From: Oscillibacter sp. CAG:241
GTDB lineage: Bacteria > Bacillota > Clostridia > Oscillospirales > Oscillospiraceae
DNA length: 6,665 nt
Assembly (NCBI GenBank): GCA_000435975.1
Contig: FR884112.1
Span: 1-6,665, forward strand
Direction of reading: 5' to 3'
Part shown: positions 1 through 6,537 of the stretch, piece after piece
Layout of the letters: the number at the start of each line of letters is the position of its first letter
Numbering within the stretch: position 1 is the first letter of the stretch
Notes under the pieces: generated by a model
Database searches by the model: none
The model's input: only the letters and a program-made list of their open reading frames with translations
What the model was told of the DNA's origin: nothing
Program-made: the position numbers and the translations under genes

Positions 1-300
1 GCGGGCTTGGCACCCACAACCTGGGTATCGTGGCCGGTGGCGGGGATGATCTCGCCCTTCTTCACGGTCTCGCCGCAGGTCTTGCACACCTCATCGCCGG
101 TGTAGCCGTCCTGGGTGCAGGTGGCAGCCACAGCGCCCACAACCTGGGTATCGTGGCCGGTAGCAGGGATGACCTCACCCTTCTTCACGGTCTCGCCGCA
201 GGTCTTGCACACCTCATCGCCGGTATAGCCGTCCTGGGTGCAGGTGGCGGGCTTGGCACCCACAACCTGGGTATCGTGGCCGGTAGCGGGGATGACCTCC
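1..300 (-). repeat. 123-bp tandem repeats encoding Cys-rich 41-residue units
   Basis: The same segment recurs with an exact 123-bp period. The shared run containing CCCACAACCTGGGTATCGTG begins at 13, 136 and 259. Two units plus the start of a third are visible. Each unit encodes 41 residues with the pattern ATCT, GYTGDEVCKTCGE, KKGE, IPATGH, DTQVVGA. The copies are nearly identical at DNA level (variations include GEV/GEI and AKP/AVA), which points to recent duplication or gene conversion. The period is a multiple of three, so copy-number change keeps the frame. More copies may lie beyond the left edge. Less similar relatives of the unit reach back to about residue 1296. Confidence 0.9.
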
Positions 301-3300
301 GTCTTGACGGCGGTATAGGTCTTTTGCTCAAAGGTCACAGCAGCCGTGTAGGTGCGGACACCGTCCGTGGTGCAGGTGGCAGGCGTGGTGATCTCGTTGG
401 TGATCACGGCGTTCTCCACCTCAACGTGAGAGGAATCATTGGTGCAGATGAAGGTCGCAGCGGCGCTCTCCACTCCGTTCCAGCTCCACACGGGCTGGCC
501 CCAGGCGTGGCCGGTGGCGGGGATCACCTCCGTCTTCTGGTCGCCGCACATGGTGCAGGTGTAGGTCATCTCGCCGTCCTCGGTGCAGGCAGCCGCCTTG
601 GTGACCTCGCCGTCATTCCAGATGTGATGTCCGTCGGCGGTGGGGCAGGCCACATAGTACAGACGGATCACATCGTCCTTCTTCACATAGTAGCTGTCCA
701 GAGTGGCATAGATGGGCTCGCCGTTTTCATAGCGCAGAATGGGCATCTCCCCGTTGACGGTGAACAGCCACCCGGACCAGCTGCCGAAGCGCTTGTCGCC
801 GGAGGACAGGGTCACGCCGTTGGGATCGGTGATGCCGGTAACATAATAGCCGCTGCCCTGATAGCCATACTTGTTCTGGCTCAGCAGCGCAAACAGCACG
901 TCTGCCGCAGTGCGGTTGTCGGTCCTGGCGCAGCGATAGCTGGCCCCGGTCAGATTCTGGAACGCAGGCTCTATACTGCTGCCTTCCACGTTCAGTGTCA
1001 CGTCGAAGGGCAGGAGACCGGGATCCTCGCCGTCCCGTCCGGCAACGGTGACAGTGGTGGAGATGGGCTGCTGATAGAACCTGGCAAACTCCGCATAGGC
1101 GGGGTCATTCCGGAACTTTTCGTAATACTTGGCGTATTCCGTGTAGGTCAGGACGCTGTCAACGGTGACGCGGGTGTTGTACTGGGGCTGGGTCACCAGC
1201 AGGGTCTCGTGGGCCACCACGGAGCTGTTGCTGGAGCGGAAGCAGCGGTACTTCTGGGCCGCGTACCAGCCGGGGATATTGTCGGCCTTGACGCCGCACA
1301 TGTTGTAGTCGTTCATGTTCCGGATGAACCGGTAGCCGTCGCCGTCGGGGACGATCTCGATGAAGGACTGCATATCGCCGGTGACATTGCCGCGGTCCGT
1401 GTTGGCGTTGCGGATGCCCTCCCAGTACACGTCCTCGGTGCACACCTTCTTCATAAAGGCAAAGGCGGCGGCCAGATCGCTCTGCTGCATGGGCTGGACG
1501 GTGAGGACGATGTCCTTGCTGGCCAGCACCGGCATAGAGCCGTAATCCCTGCCGGAGCCGCTGGGGCGGTCCAGAATCTTCACCGTGACGGTGACGGTCC
1601 TGGCTCCCTGGCCGGGCAGCGGCTGATACGTCAGCATCCGGGCCACATTGACCATGGCGGGATCGGCGGACACCACCACATTCTCATCGCTGGTGCACAG
1701 CAGAATGGGGGTATACTTGCCGTCGAAATCCTGGTGATAGTCCCGGGCTGCATAGGTGCGGAAATCAGTGGTGGTGGGGAACTGGATATCCGAGGTGACG
1801 CTGCCGGTGTTGATGGCCGTGCCGTTGCGGGGATTGGTCAGGCCGGTCTCCCGCAGGGTAGTCTCCAGCAGGGCCTGATAATCCACGGGCCGGGGGCTGT
1901 CGGTGCCCTTAAAGAGGATGGTATAGACCTTGGTAACGGTCAGGTCCTCCCGGCCGTTGTACACCAGCTTCAGGGTCAGCGTGACGGTGGTGTCATTCCT
2001 GGGCATGGTGACGGTGGCCTTGTAGGGGGCAAAGATGGCGGAGTTGGACTCCGTAACAGACAGGATGGCCCTGTTGCCGGAGGTCCAGGAGGCGGTGGTC
2101 CACAGCTCCTGGCTGCCGCCGTCATTGTAGTCCACGGTGCCCTCGTCCACGCCGGCCTTCAGGGGATACTTGGGCAGGCTGGTCAGGTCGGAGGCGCTCT
2201 CCACCGTCTCAGGCGGGGTGATGCGGTCCGCCACGGTGTTCAGAGCGGCCATGGCCTTCTCCTCGTCCAGAGGAATGTTGAACAGGCACTGGTCACTGTC
2301 CTTGGTATAGGCGGTGTCCTTGTATGTCAGCACAAGGGTGGGGCGCACGGTGCCGGAGGCGGCAGGGGTAGAGCCCTTCTCATTCCACTTATACTGGATG
2401 GTGCCGTCGGCAGCGATGCCCACATAGTTCCAGCTGCTGTAGGCGGCCTCCTTCATGGCGACGGTGATGTCCGTGATGCCGGCTGCCGTCAGCTTGGCCC
2501 GGATCATGGTCAGAGCGTTGGTATCGGTGCCGTACTTGGGGTTATAGGTGCCGGAGATGGCTTCCTCGGCGGCGGCCAGCTTTTCCTCGGCCTCCTTCTG
2601 CTCGGGAGACTTGTTCTCCGTCCAGATGGCATAGAGGTTATACGTCTCGCCGTCCTCGCTGCCGTCGTCCCAATAGTCGCCCTCCTCAAAGGGGCGGTTG
2701 ATGACGGCGCCGTCCAGGTACTTCACCTCGTTGCCGTAGGAGCTCTCAGCCCAGCCGGCGAACTCATAGCCCTCCCGGCTGAAGCCGCAGCGGGTCAGGG
2801 TCACATCCTGGCCGAAGGGCGCGGTCTGATCGGCCATGGTGCCGGTGGTGGTGCTCTTGTCGGAATACTTGACGTTGTACTTAATGATGTACTGATAGTC
2901 GCGCCACTTGGCGATCAGGGTCACCTGGTCGCCAGTGAACACGGTGTCCTTGGTAACGGCCTCGCCGAAGGAGCCGTCCTCGTTTTTCACATACCAGCCG
3001 TCCAGGGCCTTGTTGTCAGGATAGTAGCTCTTGCTGAGATAGGGCAGGCTGGAATAGACCTTGTCCGGGGTGACGGTCTTGTCCGCCAGAGACTGCTTGT
3101 AGCCGTTGCCGTCGAAGTGGACGGTGATGCCCTTGGTCCAGTGGGCGTACATATGGAAGCCGTTTTCGGCGTCCTCCGCTGTGAGCTTATAGGACAGGGC
3201 GATCTCGCTGCCGCCCTCTGCCGCATCGTACCAGCCGTCGAAGATATAGCCGGTGCGCTGGGGGTCCTCCACGGTGCTGAACTTTACCCGGCCGTCGGCG

Positions 3301-4526
3301 TCCAGGATATAGTTATAGTTGCTGCCCACCACGCCGGTGCGGGTGATGTCCTCCGCGCCGTCATAGTTCAGGTGCAGGGTCACCTTCACCGGCAGGCCGC
3401 GCCACACGGCGTACAGGGTGACGGTCTCGTCCTGCCGGTCGGCCAGGTTCTTCACCGTCCCCCCGTCGGCATAACTGGCAGAGGAGGAGCTGTTGTACTT
3501 GCCCCAGCCCAGGAAGCTGTATCCCGCGTAGGTGAAGGTGCTCTTGGGCAGGGTCAGCTCCTGGTCATAGGCAGCCGTCACGGCGTCCATCTGCCCCTGG
3601 CCGCCGTTGGCGGCGAAAGCAATGGTATAGGTGATGGGCGTCCACCGGGCCTCATAGGTCACGTCCCCGGTGATGACGGTCTCCGCCGTCAGCTGCGTCT
3701 CGCCGCTGAACCAGCCGCCGAAGGTATAGCCCTTCTTGGCGGGATCTGCGGGCAGACGGCCGCCAATGGCCGTGTTCTGGGGCACCAGGATGGTTGCATA
3801 GACGTCCTGGCCGTTTTTCAGGGTCACGGTATAGGCGTCGGCCCACACGGCGTACAGGTCCAGAGCCTTGTCCAGGGTGATGGCCGCGCCGTCCTCATAC
3901 TGCACGGCTCCGTCGGGGGCGGTGGCCCAGCCGGCAAAGATCTTGCCGGCGCAGGTGAAGGGGTTGGCCATCAGGGTCCCCTGGCCGCCGAAGATCTTCT
4001 GGGTGGCGGTGTCCTCCGTGCCGTTGTTGGCGTGGAAGGTTACCACCAGGGCCTCACCGGCGGAGAAGCCCCGCAGATAGACGCAGTCGTCATTTTTGTC
4101 GCCGCTGCTGTCCTTCTTGTATTCCACGGTGAGCTTGTCGCCCTTTTTGGCGTCCACCTCCAGGCCCTTCCAGTCCTGTTCACCGCTCTCGCCGTCGACG
4201 AGAATCGTGCTGCCCAGCTTGATGGTGCACTTGTCGTACTTGGCCTCGGAGGAGACCTTGTACGCAAAGGACAGGTGGCTGTCCTCCGTAAAGGTCAGGG
4301 TCAGGGTGCTGGTGGAATAGCTCTTTCCGGCGCTGCCGGAAAGCAGGACCTCCTGGCCATCCTTGGTGCCGACCTTCCAGGCCGTGGTGCCGGTGCCCGG
4401 GTCCGCAGTCACAGGCAGCCCGTCAAAATACTGGGAGACGGTTTTGCCCGCCGCGAAGGCGTTGACAGGGATCAGGCCCAGGACTATGATCAGCGCCAGC
4501 AGCATGGAGAGAATTCTTTTCTTCAT
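1..4526 (-). CDS. Very large secreted/surface protein with Flg_new repeats, Ig-like segments and a DUF4430 (transcobalamin-like) domain; 3' end beyond window
   Basis: 1508 codons are visible, with no stop before the window edge. The start at 4526 is chosen because it gives a classic signal peptide (MKKRILSML, hydrophobic core, AFA-A cleavage near residue 25) and follows AAAGGGAAG at 4532-4540, 5 nt upstream. Domain order: 27-155, a beta-rich domain I cannot name; 156-635, six Listeria-Bacteroides (Flg_new) repeats, each closing on a motif like LYAVW (Trp at 228, 295, 375, 463, 541, 635); about 638-685, a charged helical linker; about 770-1012, two segments resembling atrophied bacterial Ig domains; 1013-1170, a module with MKKV, YWEGIR and SSNSSVVAHE of the kind seen in clostridial surface proteins; 1174-1293, DUF4430 (GWLFTVNG, YYVKKDDVIRLYYV), the family related to the transcobalamin C-terminal domain; 1296-1508, a Cys-rich tail of ATCT..CxxCG..IPATGH repeats. 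A cobalamin riboswitch precedes it, so an extracellular corrinoid-related role is inferred. No cell-wall anchor is visible; it may lie in the missing C-terminus. Confidence 0.93.
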   Translation of the reverse strand, partial: MKKRILSMLLALIIVLGLIPVNAFAAGKTVSQYFDGLPVTADPGTGTTAWKVGTKDGQEVLLSGSAGKSYSTSTLTLTFTEDSHLSFAYKVSSEAKYDKCTIKLGSTILVDGESGEQDWKGLEVDAKKGDKLTVEYKKDSSGDKNDDCVYLRGFSAGEALVVTFHANNGTEDTATQKIFGGQGTLMANPFTCAGKIFAGWATAPDGAVQYEDGAAITLDKALDLYAVWADAYTVTLKNGQDVYATILVPQNTAIGGRLPADPAKKGYTFGGWFSGETQLTAETVITGDVTYEARWTPITYTIAFAANGGQGQMDAVTAAYDQELTLPKSTFTYAGYSFLGWGKYNSSSSASYADGGTVKNLADRQDETVTLYAVWRGLPVKVTLHLNYDGAEDITRTGVVGSNYNYILDADGRVKFSTVEDPQRTGYIFDGWYDAAEGGSEIALSYKLTAEDAENGFHMYAHWTKGITVHFDGNGYKQSLADKTVTPDKVYSSLPYLSKSYYPDNKALDGWYVKNEDGSFGEAVTKDTVFTGDQVTLIAKWRDYQYIIKYNVKYSDKSTTTGTMADQTAPFGQDVTLTRCGFSREGYEFAGWAESSYGNEVKYLDGAVINRPFEEGDYWDDGSEDGETYNLYAIWTENKSPEQKEAEEKLAAAEEAISGTYNPKYGTDTNALTMIRAKLTAAGITDITVAMKEAAYSSWNYVGIAADGTIQYKWNEKGSTPAASGTVRPTLVLTYKDTAYTKDSDQCLFNIPLDEEKAMAALNTVADRITPPETVESASDLTSLPKYPLKAGVDEGTVDYNDGGSQELWTTASWTSGNRAILSVTESNSAIFAPYKATVTMPRNDTTVTLTLKLVYNGREDLTVTKVYTILFKGTDSPRPVDYQALLETTLRETGLTNPRNGTAINTGSVTSDIQFPTTTDFRTYAARDYHQDFDGKYTPILLCTSDENVVVSADPAMVNVARMLTYQPLPGQGARTVTVTVKILDRPSGSGRDYGSMPVLASKDIVLTVQPMQQSDLAAAFAFMKKVCTEDVYWEGIRNANTDRGNVTGDMQSFIEIVPDGDGYRFIRNMNDYNMCGVKADNIPGWYAAQKYRCFRSSNSSVVAHETLLVTQPQYNTRVTVDSVLTYTEYAKYYEKFRNDPAYAEFARFYQQPISTTVTVAGRDGEDPGLLPFDVTLNVEGSSIEPAFQNLTGASYRCARTDNRTAADVLFALLSQNKYGYQGSGYYVTGITDPNGVTLSSGDKRFGSWSGWLFTVNGEMPILRYENGEPIYATLDSYYVKKDDVIRLYYVACPTADGHHIWNDGEVTKAAACTEDGEMTYTCTMCGDQKTEVIPATGHAWGQPVWSWNGVESAAATFICTNDSSHVEVENAVITNEITTPATCTTDGVRTYTAAVTFEQKTYTAVKTEVIPATGHDTQVVGAKPATCTQDGYTGDEVCKTCGETVKKGEVIPATGHDTQVVGAVAATCTQDGYTGDEVCKTCGETVKKGEIIPATGHDTQVVGAKP
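2622..4061 (-). repeat. Six divergent Listeria-Bacteroides (Flg_new / InlB B-type) protein repeats
   Basis: This part of the large surface protein (residues about 156-635) holds six beta-grasp-type repeats of roughly 65-95 residues. They are recognised by a recurring G-Y-x-F-x-G-W core (GYTFGGWF, GYSFLGWG, GYIFDGWY, GYEFAGWA) and a closing aromatic motif (LYAVW, YEARW, LYAVW, MYAHW, LIAKW, LYAIW). In this family such repeats act as stalks or spacers in extracellular proteins. They are diverged from each other, unlike the nearly identical C-terminal repeats, so they are old duplications. Confidence 0.85.
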
Positions 4527-4583
4527 AATTTCTTCCCTTTCTTAAAATTTTGTTTTTCCCGGCAGAGCTTCCCTTCCCGCAGC

Positions 4584-4617
4584 AAAAAAAGAGCCCGCAC
4601 TGCCGCGGCAGTGCGGG
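4584..4617 (-). terminator. Rho-independent terminator, expression platform of the riboswitch
   Basis: A perfect 24-bp palindrome (4594-4617, arms CCCGCACTGC/GCAGTGCGGG) is followed on the minus strand by CTC and seven T (4584-4590). It lies 55 nt after the aptamer and 43 nt before the Shine-Dalgarno site of the surface gene, so it would stop transcription before the coding region. Upstream GGGCCCGCAC (minus; plus 4615-4624) can also pair with the 3' arm, giving an alternative fold. Confidence 0.88.
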
Positions 4618-4660
4618 TGCGGGCCCTCCTATAAGCAGGATCGGCGCGGCAAACCCGGTG

Positions 4661-4670
4661 GCGGCAGGTG
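4661..4670 (-). promoter_or_regulatory. Candidate antiterminator segment
   Basis: Just after the aptamer the minus strand reads CACCTGCCGC. It nearly copies the terminator 5' arm (GCACTGCCGC) and can pair 7 bp without mismatch (CUGCCGC with GCGGCAG), plus two pairs across a bulge, with the terminator 3' arm. Such pairing would break the terminator, so this is the likely alternative partner in the ligand-free state. It is inferred from complementarity alone. Confidence 0.45.
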
Positions 4671-4672
4671 CC

Positions 4673-4791
4673 GGATCGGGCGGCCAGCGTATCTGACTTA
4701 TCCGGCCCAAGCCGGCTTCACAGTGACCCACTCGCGGGGATTTTCACCCCATTCCGCCTGTCCCGCCCGTGCGGGACAGACCGTCCGATCC
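4673..4791 (-). promoter_or_regulatory. Cobalamin (B12) riboswitch aptamer
   Basis: Read on the minus strand, this has the ordered hallmarks of the cobalamin riboswitch family. The closing stem P1 pairs 4779-4791 with 4673-4685: 12 of 13 pairs, one A-C mismatch, one G-U. A 9-bp hairpin lies at 4758-4779. GGAAT leads into the conserved hairpin GGGGTGAAAATCCCC (4736-4750). CACTGTGA is at 4718-4725, followed by a short CCGGC/GCCGG hairpin (4702-4716) and a B12-box-like AAGTCAGATACGCTGGCC (4682-4699). The arm after CACTGTGA is a single small hairpin, so the usual peripheral P8-P12 elements seem absent and the aptamer is compact. It lies between a promoter and a terminator in front of the large surface gene, which fits transcription attenuation when corrinoid is bound. 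I cannot tell whether it prefers adenosyl- or other cobalamins. Confidence 0.87.
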
Positions 4792-4847
4792 TCTATGCTC
4801 TTTTTCGGCGCCGGGCAAAAAACTCCCCCGGATATTCCGATGGAACC

Positions 4848-4876
4848 AGTATAGCACGGCCTGTTGAAAATTGCAA
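4848..4876 (-). promoter_or_regulatory. Sigma-A-type promoter of the riboswitch/surface-protein transcript
   Basis: On the minus strand a -35 TTGCAA (4871-4876) and a -10 TATACT (4848-4853) are separated by exactly 17 nt. The -10 is preceded by TG one base away, giving an extended -10. Transcription would start near 4841, about 50 nt before the aptamer's P1 stem. The surface gene therefore has its own promoter independent of mnmE. Confidence 0.8.
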
Positions 4877-5037
4877 GCCGTCGGCGCTCAATCCGGCGCT
4901 GTGGAAGGCCGCGGCACCGGATCGGGCGGTCCGTCATGGCCGTCCCGATTATCTGCGGTTTGTCCCAGGAAAGGCCGGGTTTTGTCCCGGGACGGAGGCG
5001 GGACAGGCCGGGACGGAAAACAGCGTTCCCTCCGGGC
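4877..5037. other. Non-coding spacer after mnmE, with P1-like sequence and GGGAC cluster
   Basis: There is no plausible gene here on either strand. Two things stand out. At 4919-4931 a sequence matches the aptamer P1 3' strand and is the inverse complement of its 5' strand at 12 of 13 positions. At 4984-5014 CGGGAC occurs three times at 10-11 bp spacing, with a GTCCCGGGAC palindrome at 4984-4993. No U-tract follows any hairpin, so no intrinsic terminator for mnmE is visible. Confidence 0.6.
4917..4931. repeat. Extra copy of the riboswitch P1 sequence upstream of its promoter
   Basis: CCGGATCGGGCGG occurs at both 4917-4929 and 4671-4683 (13-bp direct repeat). The GGATCGG core appears a third time at 4638-4644. 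Relative to the P1 5' strand at 4779-4791, the 4919-4931 copy is an inverted repeat with one mismatch, so the two could pair in a transcript reading through from mnmE. Confidence 0.7.
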
Positions 5038-6405
5038 TCATTTTCCCACGCAGAAGCGGGAGAAAATCGTCTGGATCAGGTCGTCCCGGATGTGCTTTCC
5101 GTTGAGCTCCCCCAGAGCCTCCAGGGCTGTCTCTGCGTCGGTGAGCACCACGTCGGGGGTCATGCCGGTGCGCAGCGCTCCCCGGGCGCTGCGCACGGCA
5201 GCCAGTGCCCGGGACACGGCGTCGGCCTGGCGGGCATTGGTCAGCAGCTCCCCCGGGCGGCCCTCCCCGGCGGGGTACAGCGCCTGGATGGCATCGCACA
5301 AAACGTCTACGCCCTGACCGCTGCGGGCGGACAGGGACACCACATTGTCGAAATCGTCGGCCAGACGGCCGATGTCCACGGCCCGGGGCAGGTCTGCCTT
5401 GTTCACCGCCACCAGCAGGTTGGGCACCTGGCGGGCCAGGGCCATGGCCTCCCGGTCGGCCTCCGTCAGGGGCCGGGAGCCGTCCAGCACCAGCAGGGCC
5501 AGAGACGCCTGCCGGGCGGCGGCCCGGGCCCGGTCCACGCCGATTTTTTCCACGGCGTCCGCCGTGTCGCGGATGCCCGCCGTGTCGCACAGGCGCAGCA
5601 GCACATGGCCCACCCGGACCTTCTCCTCCACCGTGTCCCGGGTGGTGCCTGCCACGTCGGTAACAATAGCCCGGTCATAGCCCAGCAGGGCGTTGAGCAG
5701 GGAGGATTTGCCCACGTTAGGGCGGCCCAGGATCACCGTGGGAACCCCCAGCTTCAGCAGCTTTCCCCGGGAAAACGTGGCCAGCAGCTCCTCCAGCCGG
5801 TCCTCCGACCGGCGGAGGGTATCCAGCATGTCCTCCCGCTGGAGGTCGCCGATGTCCTCGTCGGGATAGTCCACCACGGCGTAAAACCGGGAGACGATGG
5901 CCATGAGGCCGTCGTAGATCTCCGTGACGGTGCGGCTGAGGGCGCCCTCCAGCTGGCCCACGGCGTTGTGGGCCGCCTGGGCCGTTTCGGCGTCGATGAG
6001 GTCCGCCACGGCCTCCGCCTGGAGCAAATCCATCCGCCCGTTGAGAAACGCCCGGCGGGTGAACTCGCCGCCCTGGGCCTGGCGGGCTCCGGCGGCAAAC
6101 AGGGCGTCCAGCGCCGCATCCAGTACCACCGGGCTGCCGTGACACTGGAGCTCGCCGCAGTCCTGGCCGGTGTAGCTGCCGGGGCCGGGAAACAGCACCG
6201 CCAGGGCGCTGTCGATGACCCGGCCCTCTCGATCCAGCACGTCTCCCAGCACCAGGCGGCGGGGCTCCTGCCGGGACATGGGACGGCCGTTTTTCGGGCG
6301 GAACACCCGGTCCAGGGCGGACCGGGTCCCCGGCCCGGACAGGCGCACCACCCCGATAGCCGACGGGCCCGGGGCGGTGGCAATGGCGGCGATGGTATCA
6401 GACAT
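5038..6405 (-). CDS. mnmE: tRNA modification GTPase MnmE (TrmE)
   Basis: This 455-residue protein matches the usual length of about 450-460. With MnmG it forms the complex that installs the (carboxymethyl)aminomethyl group at C5 of wobble uridine 34 in certain tRNAs, using a tetrahydrofolate one-carbon unit. Residues 1 to about 118 are the folate-binding TrmE N-domain (start TIAAIATAPG, later GEFTRRAFLNGRMDL opening the helical domain). The G domain sits inside the helical domain: G1 GRPNVGKSS 227-235 (Lys233), G2 in the TTRDT stretch, G3 DTAG 274-277, G4 NKAD 335-338. The C-terminus is FCVGK with the conserved Cys452. The start at 6405 matches the family N-terminus and has AGGGAG about 9 nt upstream. 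An in-frame upstream ATG (6501) would add 32 unrelated residues across the promoter. mnmG is not adjacent in this window. No clear Rho-independent terminator follows, so read-through into the riboswitch region is possible. Confidence 0.97.
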   Translation of the reverse strand: MSDTIAAIATAPGPSAIGVVRLSGPGTRSALDRVFRPKNGRPMSRQEPRRLVLGDVLDREGRVIDSALAVLFPGPGSYTGQDCGELQCHGSPVVLDAALDALFAAGARQAQGGEFTRRAFLNGRMDLLQAEAVADLIDAETAQAAHNAVGQLEGALSRTVTEIYDGLMAIVSRFYAVVDYPDEDIGDLQREDMLDTLRRSEDRLEELLATFSRGKLLKLGVPTVILGRPNVGKSSLLNALLGYDRAIVTDVAGTTRDTVEEKVRVGHVLLRLCDTAGIRDTADAVEKIGVDRARAAARQASLALLVLDGSRPLTEADREAMALARQVPNLLVAVNKADLPRAVDIGRLADDFDNVVSLSARSGQGVDVLCDAIQALYPAGEGRPGELLTNARQADAVSRALAAVRSARGALRTGMTPDVVLTDAETALEALGELNGKHIRDDLIQTIFSRFCVGK

Positions 6406-6426
6406 GGAAATACACTCCCTTATATG

Positions 6427-6436
6427 CACATATGTG
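6427..6436. other. Perfect 10-bp palindrome over the predicted mnmE transcription start
   Basis: CACATATGTG is a perfect inverted repeat lying just downstream of the mnmE -10 hexamer, over the expected +1. It could be an operator half-site pair or simply chance in an AT-rich leader. There is no second copy in the window to support a regulon. Confidence 0.3.
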
Positions 6437-6438
6437 TC

Positions 6439-6467
6439 AGTATAGCATGATTTGTTGCCCCGGGCAA
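6439..6467 (-). promoter_or_regulatory. Sigma-A-type promoter of mnmE
   Basis: On the minus strand a -35 TTGCCC (6462-6467) and a -10 TATACT (6439-6444) are spaced 17 nt apart, with TGC before the -10 (extended -10). The architecture is the same as in the promoter ahead of the riboswitch. Transcription would start near 6432, leaving a leader of about 27 nt before the mnmE ATG. Confidence 0.75.
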
Positions 6468-6537
6468 GGCAGACGGCATGAATTCCGGCGCTTCGGGGCA
6501 TACTACAGGCAAATCATCGGAAAGGAGCGGGGAAATC

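Noticed and set aside
1..300. CRISPR-like array
   Set aside because: The 123-bp units are contiguous coding repeats with no unique spacers.
1..638. Rubredoxin or zinc-ribbon domains suggested by the CxxC motifs
   Set aside because: Each unit has one CxxC plus a lone Cys in an exported repeat protein; the spacing and the lack of a paired CxxC do not fit these folds.
30..4634. A 1534-codon open frame on the plus strand
   Set aside because: It lies codon-for-codon opposite the surface gene and stays open only because that GC-rich gene avoids TTA, CTA and TCA codons. The translation is low-complexity Gly/Ala/Val/Leu with no domain, and its 3' end runs through the riboswitch.
4423..4731. A 102-codon minus-strand open frame spanning the leader and the start of the surface gene
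   Set aside because: It crosses the riboswitch and terminator and overlaps the signal-peptide region in another frame; it has no recognisable protein features.
4668..5105. Short plus-strand open frames in the mnmE-surface gene spacer
   Set aside because: They overlap the riboswitch on the opposite strand and show arbitrary composition; no ribosome site or known motif was seen.
4864..6450. A 528-codon open frame on the plus strand
   Set aside because: It is antisense to mnmE, which has every conserved motif. The plus-strand translation is Gln/Gly/Ala/His-rich without recognisable domains.
6406..6501. N-terminal extension of MnmE to an upstream ATG
   Set aside because: The extra 32 residues do not resemble MnmE and would span the promoter; the internal ATG at 6405 has its own Shine-Dalgarno site and the family N-terminus.
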